64,000 nucleotides of DNA from Isoperla grammatica (lineage: Eukaryota; Arthropoda; Insecta; Plecoptera; Perlodidae): assembly GCA_945910005.1 (NCBI GenBank), contig OX246737.1, forward strand, positions 76,039,665 to 76,103,664. The letters are read 5' to 3'. The notes under the pieces were generated by a model. It was not told where the DNA came from, did not search any database, and was given only the letters and a program-made list of their open reading frames with translations. Position 1 is the first letter of the stretch. Every line of letters starts with the position of its first letter. Made by a program: the position numbers and the translations under genes. Below are positions 11,661 to 24,840 of this stretch, in pieces.

Positions 11661-14600
11661 GTATGGATCATGACAAATCAATGCACCGTCAAGTGTCAAT
11701 GACATACTCGGAAGGATCATGACAAAACACTGCACTGTCAAGTGTATGTAATACTCGACGGATCATGACAAATCAATGCACCGTCAAGTGTCAATGACAT
11801 ACTCGGAAGGATCATGACAAAACACTGCACTGTCAAGTGTATGTAATACTCGACGGATCATGACAAATCAATGCACCGTCAAGTGTCAATGACATACTCG
11901 GAAGGATCATGACAAATCACTGCACTGTCAAGTGTATGTAATACTCGGACGGATCATGACAAATCAATGCACCGTCAAGTGTCAATGACATACTCGGAAG
12001 GATCATGACAAATCACTGCACTGTCAAGAGTATGTAATACTCGACGGATCATGACAAAACACTGCACTGTCAAGTGTATGTAATACTCGGACGGATCATG
12101 ACAAATCACTGCACTGTCAAGTGTATGTAATACTCGGACGGATCATGACAAAACACTGCACTGTCAAGTGTATGTAATACTCGGACGGATCATGACAAAT
12201 CACTGCACTGTCAAGTGTATGTAATACTCGGACGGATCATGACAAAACACTGCACTGTCAAGTGTATGTAATACTCGGACGGATCATGACAAATCACTGC
12301 ACTGTCAAGAGTCAATGACATATTTGGAAGGATCATGACGAAACACTGCACAGTCAAGTGTATGTAATACTCGACGGATCATGACAAAACACTGCACTGT
12401 CAAGTGTCAATGACATACTCGGAAGGATCATGACAAAACACTGCACTGTCAAGTGTCAATGACATACTCGTACGGATCATGACAAAACATTGCACTGTCA
12501 AGTGTATGTTATACTCGGACGGATCATGACAAATCACTGCACTGTCAAGTGTATGTAATACTCGTACGGATCATGACAAAACACTGCACTGTCAAGTGTC
12601 AATGACATACTCGGAAGGATCATGATAAAATACTGCACTGTCAAGTGTCAATGTCATCCTCGGAAGGATCATGACAAAACACTGCACTGTCAAGTGTCAA
12701 TAACATACTCGTACGGATCATGACAAAACACTGCACTGTCAAGTGTCAATGACATACTCGTACGGATCATGACAAAACATTGCACTGTCAAGTGTATGTT
12801 ATACTCGGACGGATCATGACAAATCACTGCACTGTCAAGTGTCGATGACATACTCGTACGGATCATGACAAAACACTGCACTGTCAAGTGTCAATGACAT
12901 ACTCGGAAGGATCATGATAAAATACTGCACTGTCAAGTGTCAATGTCATTCTCGGAAGGATCATGACAAAACACTGCACTGTCAAGTGTATGTAATACTC
13001 GACGGATCATGACAAAACACTGCACTGTCAAGTGTCAATGACATACTCGGAAGGATCATGATAAAATACTGCACTGTCAAGTGTCAATGTCATCCTCGGA
13101 AGGATCATGACAAAACACTGCACTGTCAAGTGTATGTAATACTCGGACGGATCATGACAAATCACTGCACTGTCAAGAGTCGATGACATACTCGGAAGCA
13201 TCATGACAAATCACTGCACTGTCAAGTGTCAATGACATACTCGTACGGATCATGACAAATCACTGCACTGTCAAGTGTTCATGACATACTCGTACGGATC
13301 ATGACAAATCACTGCACTGTCAATTGTCAATGACATACTCGTACGGATCATGACAAATCACTGCACTGTCAAGTGTATGTAATACTCGTACAGATCATGA
13401 CAAATCACTGCACTGTCAAGTGTCAATGACATACTCGTACGGATCATGACAAATCACTGCACTGTCAAGTGTCAATGACATACTCGTACGGATCATGACA
13501 AATCACTGCACTGTCAAGTGTATGTAATACTCGTACGGATTATGACAAAACACTGCACTGTCTAGTGTCAATGACATACTCGGAAGGATCAAGACAAATC
13601 ACTGCACTGTCAAGTGTCAATGACATACTCGTATGGATCATGACAAAACACTGCACTGTCAAGTGTATGTAATACTCGGAAGGATTATGACAAAACACTG
13701 CACTGTCAAGTGTCAATGACATACTCGGAAGGATCATGACAAAACACTGCACTGTCAAGTGTATGTAATACTCGGACGGATCATGACAAATCACTGCACT
13801 GTCAAGTGTCAATGACATACTCGGACTAAACATGATAAAATATTGCACTGTCAAGTGTCAATGTCATCTTCGGAAGGATCATGACAAAACACTGCACTGT
13901 CAAGTGTATATAATACTCGACGGATCATGACAAATCACTGCACTTTCAAGTGTCAATGACATACTCGTACGGATCATGACAAATCACTGCACTGTCAAGT
14001 GTCAATGACATACTCGTACGGATCATGACAAATCACTGCACTGTCAAGTGTCAATGACATACTCGGAAGGATCATGACAAATCACTGCACTGTCAAGTGT
14101 ATGTAATACTCGACGGATTATGACAAAACACTGCACTGTCAAGTGTCAATGACATACTCGGAAGGATCATGATAAAACACTGCACTGTCAAGTGTATGTA
14201 ATACTCGGAAGGATCATGACAAAACACTGCACTGTCAAGTGTCAATGACATACTCGTCCCACGAAACACAAGTACCTCCTTATGATGTACTTTTTACATC
14301 CTAAAAAGGAAGCTAGGATGTTCTAAGGTGGTCCTTTTTTGAGCCTTTCTTGTGCTTTTTGAGGTCCCATTGACCAACCTAATTTCAATCTTTATTACCT
14401 CCTTAGCACCACCTTTTTAGGACCTCTTTAGGAGGTAAAAAGATGCATTTATGATGTAAAAAGGAGTTCCTTTTTTGTGCCTTTTAACGGTCTTTCTACC
14501 TCCTTTTATGTACAAAATTGTACCTTCTTAGGAGGTAAAAAAGTGGCATTAAGGATGTAAAAATAACCTCTTTTTTTGTGCTTTTTGACGGTAGTTTTTA

Positions 14601-14942
14601 CCTCCTTTTATGTACAAAATTTGACCTTTTTAGGAGGTCAAAGAGAGGCCGTTAGGAGGTAAAAATAACTTCTTTTTTGGTGCTTTTTGACGTATTTTTA
14701 AGGAGCTCCTTTATGCTCAAGAAAGAATGAGGATCACTTGCAAAGGAACATGCACGCAGTTCAGAATAATTTAACCACCAGATCAGAAATATTGTTCAGT
14801 TAGCTAAAGCTTTATTTCAAAACTGGACCAATAGCCATGCAGAATCACTATAGTACACACAGAACCTAAAAAAACATTTGAAAACAATTCCCAAAAATAC
14901 AGTCGCCCTTTAATTTAAATTTCAAGGGACCCTAAAAATTCG

Positions 14943-15059
14943 TGTGCATGTGCGTGTGCGTGTGCGTGTGCGTGTGCGTGTGCGTGTGCGTGTGCGTGTG
15001 CGTGTGCGTGTGCGTGTGCGTGTGCGTGTGCGTGTGCGTGTGCGTGTGCGTGTGTGTGT
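14943..15059 (+). repeat. (TGTGCG)n hexanucleotide tract
   Basis: About 19 nearly perfect repeats of TGTGCG inside the 2248-bp element. Confidence 0.95.
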
Positions 15060-15754
15060 ACACCGACAATATAATTCTAAACACAAATTTTGAGATGGAT
15101 AATTATAACTAATCCTGCGATTTCATCGAAAGTGTCAAGAGGAGCACGGCTGTCCGTTGTGACAGTTTCTGTGCTTGCACCTCGAGTCTTTTCGGAAAAT
15201 AGTCTTGAAACGAGGAGCTCTGTTTCCTCCGAGACATTTTTGACTGGAAAGTAGAAAAAAATAGTATTTTAAATTGTATTCACTAGGCGTTGGTTGCCTG
15301 GACTTGAAACTATACTATGATACATTACGTAAGCGTACTTACCTCGTCACTGATTGAGGAGTTAATGGTGGCTATCTCTCTACACCCCACTCAACACGAA
15401 TTATTAAATTAAACAAAAACTTCACTTGTGCCTGTTGCCTGTATTGTCACACTATGCGACCGCCGATTGCGAGACTCAGACAATGACTCAATATTAAATA
15501 TGTGTTTGGCTGGACCTATGGGCATGGCATGTGGGTGGCGGGGTCAGATTTTAGAGCGGAAAGGGTCAGATACGTGCGTCAACTTGAATGAATTGTGGTA
15601 TTGTTTCTAAAAGTGCACACGGTCACACCGCCTCGCTATGTGGCGAGTCAGCAAGTGTCAAGTGATATGTATTCCATTCCTTGCCTTGTTCGATAGTGTG
15701 AGTGTGGTTTCACATCCAGCTAGGGCCCACCCCGCCAAGAACAGCTGAGATGTT

Positions 15755-15880
15755 GGTAGAAAAATATAATTATAGATCGATGCGTGTATTTTTAACAAAA
15801 ACAAATGTCTAATGTAAACGGTCATTTTCCATGTTTCCTTTGCAAAGGGGGGGGGGGGGGGGGGGTTGTCCCCCCAATGT
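15755..15880 (+). mobile_element. Remnant related to the hAT-type MITE at 7525
   Basis: ATAATTATAGATCGATGCGTG followed by TATTTTTAACAAAAAC and CTTTGCAAAGGGGGG...TTGTCCCCCC align with 7784-7920 of the intact MITE. Neither TIR end is kept. A poly-G run of about 20 bases lies at 15847-15866. Confidence 0.7.
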
Positions 15881-17162
15881 TCTGAATATGTTCTGAATAC
15901 TTTTTTTTTTAAAACAGTTTTTTTTTTTGAGAAAAAGTATCTCAAAAGGAAGGAAAAAGAGTGTAATGAAAAGGACGTGTTCGAGGAATAATTTGAATAG
16001 TCTAAATATTTCTTATGGTACTAAAAAGGAAGTGAAAAGGTTGTTAAAAATAGGTACTAATTCTGCTTACGTAAAGAGGACTTATTAAGACATACTTCAG
16101 CGGTCCTTTTTACGTACTTGTAAGGAGAGCCTAAATAGGAGTAAATAAGTCTTTAAAAAGGAGTTTCTGTCAAAACATAACTCCGTTAACAACTTAATAG
16201 GTAGAACATGAAAGAAGCATGTATACTTAACTATATGTACAGATAAATCAAAATATCGCGTTCTTAGATACTTACAAAGAGGTCATAAAAGGAAGGGAAA
16301 AGTATGTACTTAAACAATCCTAAAAAGGTCACGCTAAAAAGGAAGAGAAAAGACTGTGGAAAAAATGTACTTTCTTCTTCCTTAAAAGGAGGTCCTTATT
16401 ACAAAAGACTTAGGCCGTACTTTTTACATACTTTTTAGGAGAGCCTAATTAGGAAGCAATAAGTCTTAAACTAGGAGGGACTTAGGAGGTACTGTGTTTC
16501 CTGGGGTACGGATCATGACAAAACACTGCACTGTCAAGTGTATGTAATACTCGTACGGATCATGACAAATCACTGCACTGTCAAGTGTCAATGTCATCCT
16601 CGGAAGGATCATGACAAAACACTGCACTGTCAAGTGTCAATGACATACTCGTACGGATCATGACAAAACACTGCACTGTCAAGTGTCAATGACATACTCG
16701 GAAGGATCATGACAAAACACTGCACTGTCAAGTGTATGTAATACTCGGACGGATCATGACAAATCACTGCACTGTCAAGTGTCAATGACATACTCGGAAG
16801 GATCATGACAAAACACTGCACTGTCAAGTGTCAATGACATACTCGGACGGATCATAACAAATCACTGCACTGTCAAGTGTCAATGACATACTCGTACGGA
16901 TCATGACAAAACACTGCACTGTCAATTGTCAATGACATACTCGTACGGATCATGACAAAACACTGCACTGTCAAGTGTATGTAATACTCGACGGATCATG
17001 ACAAAACACTGCACTGTCAAGTGTATGTAATACTCGACGGATCATGACAAAACACTGCACTGTCAAGTGTCAATGACATACTCGTACGGATCATGACAAA
17101 ACACTGCACTGTCAAGTGTCAATGACATACTCGGACGGATCATGATTAAACACTGCACTGTC

Positions 17163-18500
17163 AAGTGTATGTAAAACTCGACGGATCATGACAAAACACT
17201 GCACTGTCAAGTGTCTATGACATACTCGTACGGATCATGACAAAACACTGCACTGTCAATTGTCAATGACATACTCGTACGGATCATGACAAAACACTGC
17301 ACTGTCAAGTGTATGTAATACTCGACGGATCATGACAAAACACTGCACTGTCAAGTGTATGTAATACTCGACGGATCATGACAAAACACTGCACTGTCAA
17401 GTGTCTATGACATACTCGGACGGATCATGACAAAACACTGCACTGTCAAGTGTCAATGACATACTCGGACGGATCATGATTAAACACTGCACTGTCAAGT
17501 GTATGTAAAACTCGACGGATCATGACAAAACACTGCACTGTCAAGTGTCAATGACATACTCGTACGGATCATGACAAAACACTGCACTGTCAAGTGTCAA
17601 TGACAAACTCGGAAGGATCATGACAAAACACTGCACTGTCAGGTGTATGTAATACTCGACGGATCATGACAAATCACTGCACTGTCAAGTGTCAATGACA
17701 TACTCGGAAGGATCATGACAAAACACTGCACTGTCAAGTGTATGTAATACTCGGACGGATCATGACAAATCACTGCACTGTCAAGTGTCAATGACATACT
17801 CGGAAGGATCATGACAAATCACTGCACTGTTAAGTGTATGTAAAACTCGACGGATCATGACAAAACACTGCACTGTCAAGTGTCTATGACATACTCGTAC
17901 GGATCATGACAAAACACTGCACTGTCAATTGTCAATGACATACTCGTACGGATCATGACAAAACACTGCACTGTCAAGTGTATGTAATACTCGACGGATC
18001 ATGACAAAACACTGCACTGTCAAGTGTATGTAATACTCGACGGATCATGACAAAACACTGCACTGTCAAGTGTCTATGACATACTCGGACGGATCATGAC
18101 AAAACACTGCACTGTCAAGTGTCAATGACATACTCGGACGGATCATGATTAAACACTGCACTGTCAAGTGTATGTAAAACTCGACGGATCATGACAAAAC
18201 ACTGCACTGTCAAGTGTCAATGACATACTCGTACGGATCATGACAAAACACTGCACTGTCAAGTGTCAATGACAAACTCGGAAGGATCATGACAAAACAC
18301 TGCACTGTCAGGTGTATGTAATACTCGACGGATCATGACAAATCACTGCACTGTCAAGTGTCAATGACATACTCGGAAGGATCATGACAAAACACTGCAC
18401 TGTCAAGTGTATGTAATACTCGGACGGATCATGACAAATCACTGCACTGTCAAGTGTCAATGACATACTCGGAAGGATCATGACAAATCACTGCACTGTT
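17163..18500 (+). repeat. Two copies of a 669-bp higher-order unit
   Basis: Private variants such as GTGTCTATGACATACTCGTA, CACTGTCAATTGTCAATG and CATGATTAAACAC recur exactly 669 bp apart (for example 17211 and 17880, 17475 and 18144). An inner spacing of 334 bp (17141, 17475) points to an older doubling. Confidence 0.85.
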
Positions 18501-19789
18501 AAGTGTATGTAATACTCGACGGATCATGACAAATCACTGCACTGTCAAGTGTCAATGACATACTCGGATGGATCATGACAATGCACTGCACTGTCAAGTG
18601 TTTGTACTACTCGGACGGATCATGACAAATCACTGCACTATCAAGTGTCAATGACATACTCGGACGGATCATGACAAATCACTGCACTGTCAAGTGTCAA
18701 TGACATATTTGGAAGGATTATGACAAAACACTGCACTGTCAAGTGTATGTAATACTCGGACGGATCATGACAAATCACTGCACTGTCAAGTGTCAATGAC
18801 ATACTCGGAAGGATCTTGACAAATCACTGCACTGTCAAGTGTCAATGACATACTCGTACGGATCATGACAAATCACTGCACTGTCAAGTGTATGTAATAC
18901 TCGTACGGATCATGACAAAACACTGCACTGTCAAGTGTCAATGACATACTCGGAAGGATCATAACAAAACACTGCACTGTCAAGTGTCGATGACATACTC
19001 CGAAGGATCATGACAAATCACTGCACTGTCAAGTGTCAATGACATACTCGTACGGATCATGACAAAACACTGCACTGTCAAGTGTATGTAATACTCGGAA
19101 GGATCATGACAAATCACTGCACTGTCAAGTGTCAATGACATACTCGTACGGATCATGACAAAACACTGCACTGTCAAGTGTATGTAATACTCGGACGGAT
19201 CATGACAAATCACTGCACTGTCAAGTGTCAATGACATACTCGTACGGATCATGACAAAACACTGCACTGTCAAGTGTATGTTATACTCGGAAGGATCATG
19301 ACAAATCACTGCACTGTCAAGTGTCAATGACATACTCGGACGGATCATGATAAAATATTGCACTGTCAAGTGTCAATGACATACTCGTACGGATCATGAT
19401 AAAACACTGCACTGTCAAGTGTCAATAACATACTCGGAAGGATCATGACAAATCACTGCACTGTCAAGTGTCAATGACATACTCGGACGGATCATGATAA
19501 AATATTGCACTGTCAAGTGTCAATGACATACTCGGACGGATCATGACAAAACACTGCACTGTCAAGTGTATGTAATACTCGACGGATTATGACAAAACAC
19601 TGCACTGTCAAGTGTATGTAATACTCGACGGATCATGACAAAACACTGCACTGTCAAGTGTCTATGACATACTCGGACGGATCATGACAAAACACTGCAC
19701 TGTCAAGTGTCAATGACATACTCGGAAGGATCATGACAAAACACTGCACTGTCAAGTGTCAATGACATACTCGTACGGATCATGACAAA

Positions 19790-22700
19790 ACACTGCACTG
19801 TCAAGTGTCTATGACATACTCGGACGGATCATGACAAAACACTGCACTGTCAAGTGTATGTAATACTCGACGGATCATGACAAAACACTGCACTGTCAAG
19901 TGTATGTAATACTCGACGGATCATGACAAAACACTGCACTGTCAAGTGTCAATGACATACTCGTACGGATCATGACAAAACACTGCACTGTCAAGTGTCA
20001 ATGACATACTCGGAAGGATCATGACAAAACACTGCACTGTCAGGTGTATGTAATACTCGACGGATCATGACAAATCACTGCACTGTCAAGTGTCAATGAC
20101 ATACTCGGAAGGATCATGACAAAACACTGCACTGTCAAGTGTATGTAATACTCGGACGGATCATGACAAATCACTGCACTGTCAAGTGTCAATGACATAC
20201 TCGGAAGGATCATGACAAATCACTGCACTGTCAAGTGTATGTAATACTCGACGGATCATGACAAATCACTGCACTGTCAAGTGTCAATGACATACTCGGA
20301 TGGATCATGACAATGCACTGCACTGTCAAGTGTATGTACTACTCGGACGGATCATGACAAATCACTGCACTATCAAGTGTCAATTACATACTCGGACGGA
20401 TCATGACAAATCACTGCACTGTCAAGTGTCAATGACATATTTGGAAGGATTATGACAAAACACTGCACTGTCAAGTGTATGTAATACTCGGACGGATCAT
20501 GACAAATCACTGCACTGTCAAGTGTCAATGACATACTCGTACGGATCATGACAAATCACTGCACTGTCAAGTGTCAATGACATACTCGGAAGGATCATGA
20601 CAAAACACTGCACTGTCAAGTGTCAATGACATACTCGGAAGGATCATGACAAATCACTGCACTGTCAAGTGTCAATGACATACTCGTACGGATCATGACA
20701 AATCACTGCACTGTCAAGTGTCAATGACATACTCGTACGGATCATGACAAATCACTGCACTGTCAAGTGTATGTAATACTCGTACGGATCATGACAAAAC
20801 ACTGCACTGTCAAGTGTCAATGACATACTCGGAAGGATCATAACAAAACACTGCACTGTCAAGTGTCGATGACATACTCCGAAGGATCATGACAAATCAC
20901 TGCACTGTCAAGTGTCAATGACATACTCGTACGGATCATGACAAAACACTGCACTGTCAAGTGTATGTAATACTCGGAAGGATCATGACAAATCACTGCA
21001 CTGTCAAGTGTCAATGACATACTCGTACGGATCATGACAAAACACTGCACTGTCAAGTGTATGTAATACTCGGACGGATCATGACAAATCACTGCACTGT
21101 CAAGTGTCAATGACATACTCGTACGGATCATGACAAAACACTGCACTGTCAAGTGTATGTTATACTCGGAAGGATCATGACAAAACACTGCACTTTCAAG
21201 TGTATGTAATACTCGGACGGATTATGACAAATCACTGCACTGTCAAGTGTCAATGACATACTCGGAAGGATCATGACAAAACACTGCACTGTCAAGTGTA
21301 TGTTATACTCGGACGGATCATGACAAATCACTGCACTGTCAAGTGTCAATGACATACTCGGACGGATCATGATAAAATATTGCACTGTCAAGTGTCAATG
21401 ACATACTCGGAAGGATCATGACAAATCACTGCACTGTCAAGTGTCAATGACATACTCGGAAGGATCATGACAAAACACTGCACTGTCAAGTGTATGTAAT
21501 ACTCGGAAGGATCATGACAAATCACTGCACTGTCAAGTGTCAATGACATACTCGGAAGGATCATGACCAATCACTGCACTGTCAAGTGTCAATGACATAC
21601 TCGGAAGGATCATGACAAAACACTGCACTGTCATGTGTCAATGACATACTCGGAAGGATCATAACAAAACACTGCACTGTCAAGTGTCGATGACATACTC
21701 GGAAGGATCATGACAAATCACTGCACTGTCAAGTGTCAATGACATACTCGTACGGATCATGACAAAACACTGCACTGTCAAGTGTATGTAATACTCGGAA
21801 GGATCATGACAAAACACTGCACTGTCAAGTGTCAATGACATACTCGTACGGATCATGACAAAACACTGCACTGTCAAGTGTATGTAATACTCGGAAGGAT
21901 CATGACAAAACACTGCACTGTCAAGTGTCAATGACATACTCGGAAGGATCATGACAAAACACTGCACTGTCAAGTGTATGTAATACTCGGACGAATCATG
22001 ACAAATCACTGCACTGTCAAGTGTCAATGACATACTCGGACGGATCATGATAAAATATTGCACTGTCAAGTGTCAATGTCATCCTCGGAAGGATCATGAC
22101 AAAACACTGCACTGTCAAGTGTATGTTATACTCGGAAGAATCATGACAAAACACTGCACTTTCAAGTGTATGTAATACTCGACGGATCATGACAAATCAC
22201 TGCACTGTCAAGTGTCAATGACATACTCGGAAGGATCATGACAAATCACTGCACTGTCAAGTGTCAATGACATACTCGGAAGGATCATGACAAAACACTG
22301 CACTGTCAAGTGTATGTAATACTCGACGGATCATGACAAATCACTGCACTGTCAAGTGTCAATGACATACTCGTACGGATCATGACAAATCACTGCACTG
22401 TCAAGTGTCAATGACATACTCGGACGGATCATGACAAATCACTGCACTGTCAAGTGTCAATGACATACTCGGAAGGATCATGACAAAACACTGCACTGTC
22501 AAGTGTATGTAATACTCGACGGATCATGACAAATCTCTGCACTGTCAAGTGTCAATGACATACTCGTACGGATCATGACAAATCACTGCACTGTCAAGTG
22601 TATGTAATACTCGTACGGATCATGACAAATCACTGCACTGTCAAGTGTCAATGACATACTCGTACGGATCATGACAAATCACTGCACTGTCAAGTGTATG

Positions 22701-24840
22701 TAATACTCGTACGGATCATGACAAATCACTGAACTGTCAAGTGTCAATGACATACTCGTACGGATCATGACAAATCACTGCACTGTCAAGTGTCAATGAC
22801 ATACTCGAAAGGATCATGACAAAACACTGCACTGTCAAGTGTATGTAATACTCGACGGATCATGACAAAACACTGCACTGTCAAGTGGCAATGACATACT
22901 CGGAAGGATCATGACAAAACACTGCACTGTCAAGTGTATGTAATACTCGGACGGATCATGACAAATCACTGCACTGTCAAGTGTCAATGACATACTCGGA
23001 CGTATCATGACAAATCACTACACTGTCAAGTGTCAATGACATACTCGTACGGATCATGACAAATCACTGCACTGTCAAGTGTATGTAATACTCGTACGGA
23101 TCATGACAAATCACTGCACTGTCAAGTGTATGTAATACTCGTACGGATCATGACAAATCACTGCACTGTCAAGTGTCAATGACATACTCGGAAGGATCAT
23201 GACAAAACACTGTACTGTCAAGTGTATGTAATACTCGGACGGATCATGACAAATCACTGCACTGTCAAGTGTCAATGACATACTCGGACGGATCATGACA
23301 AATCACTGCACTGTCAAGTGTCAATGACATACTCGGACGGATCATGACAAATCACTGCACTGTCAAGTGTCAATGACATACTCGGAAGGATCATGACAAA
23401 ACACTGCACTGTCAAGTGTATGTAATACTCGGAAGGATCATGACAAAACACTGCACTGTCAAGTGTCAATGACAAACTCGGAAGGATCATTAAAAAATAC
23501 TGCACTGTCAAGTGTCAATGTCATCCTCGGAAGGATCATGACAAAACACTGCACTGTCAAGTGTATGTAATTGTCGTACGGATCATGACAAATCACTGCA
23601 CTGTCAAGTGTCGATGACATACTCGTACGGATCATGACAAAACACTGCACTGTCAAGTGTATGTTATACTCGGAAGGATCATGACATAACACTGCACTTT
23701 CAAGTGTATTTAATACTCGGAAGGATCATGACAAATCACTGCACTGTCAAGTGTCAATGACATACTCGGAAGGATCATGACAAATCACTGCACTGTCAAG
23801 TGTCAATGACATACTCGGATGGATCATGACAAAACAGTGCACTGTCAAGTGTCAATGACATACTCGGAAGGATCATAACAAAACACTGCACTGTCAAGTG
23901 TCGATGACATACTCGGAAGAATCATGACAAATCACTGCACTGTCAAGTGTCAATGACATACTCGTACGGATCATGACAAAACACTGCACTGTCAAGTGTA
24001 TGTAATACTCGGAAGGATCATGACAAAACACTGCACTGTCAAGTGTCAATGACATACTCGGAAGGATCATGACAAAACACTGCACTGTCAAGTGTATGTA
24101 ATACTCGGAGGATCATGACAAATCACTGCACTGTCAAGTGTCAATGACATACTCGGACGTATCATGATAAAATATTGCACTGTCAAGTGTCAATGTCATC
24201 CTCGGAAGGATCATGACAAAACACTGCACTGTCAAGTGTATGTTATACTCGGAAGAATCATGACAAAACACTGCACTGTCAAGTGTATGTAATACTCGAC
24301 GGATCATGACAAATCACTGCACTGTCAAGTGTTAATGACATACTCGTACGGATCATGACAAATCACTGCACTGTCAAGTGTATGTAATACTCGTACGGAT
24401 CATGACAAATCACTGCACTGTCAAGTGTATGTAATACTCGGAAGGATCATGACAAAACACTGCACTGTCAAGTGTCAATGACATACTCGGAAGGATCATG
24501 ACAAAACACTGCACTGTCAAGTGTATGTAATACTCGGAAGGATCATGACAAATCACTGCACTGTCAAGTGTATGTAATACTCGGAAGGATCATGACAAAA
24601 CACTGCACTGTCAAGTGTCAATGACATACTCGGAAGGATCATGACAAAACACTGCACTGTCAAGTGTATGTAATACTCGGACGGATCATGACAAATCACT
24701 GCACTGTCAAGTGTCAATGACATACTCGGACGGATCATGATAAAATATTGCACTGTCAAGTGTCAATGTCATCCTCGGAAGGATCATGACATAACACTGC
24801 ACTGTCAAGTGTATGTTATACTCGGAAGAATCATGACAAA
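19790..24840 (+). repeat. 5051-bp tandem segmental duplication, copy 1
   Basis: Every variant monomer in this segment reappears exactly 5051 bp later. About ten base differences were seen over the whole length, so identity is about 99.8%. It itself contains a block (GATGGATCATGACAATGCAC) already present about 1731 bp upstream, near 18568. Confidence 0.93.

Larger units (their letters stand above)
14258..16505. mobile_element. 2248-bp unclassified DNA transposon in the satellite
   Basis: The left end is CCCACGAAACACAAGTACCT. The reverse complement of the right end is CCCAGGAAACACAGTACCT, followed in both by CCT. A GT dinucleotide flanks both sides (14256-14257, 16506-16507) and removing the element plus one GT restores the normal CTCGTACGG junction. 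Both arms (about 14270-14720 and 15950-16490) are packed with ACCTCCTTTT / AAAAGGAGGT-like words in both orientations, as expected of subterminal transposase-binding repeats. The centre holds a hexanucleotide tract and a MITE remnant. No transposase frame is present, so it is non-autonomous. The superfamily is not recognised: CCC ends recall piggyBac, but there is no TTAA target. Confidence 0.85.

Noticed and set aside
14258..16505. piggyBac assignment from the CCC...GGG ends
   Set aside because: The target is GT within CTCGTACGG, not TTAA.
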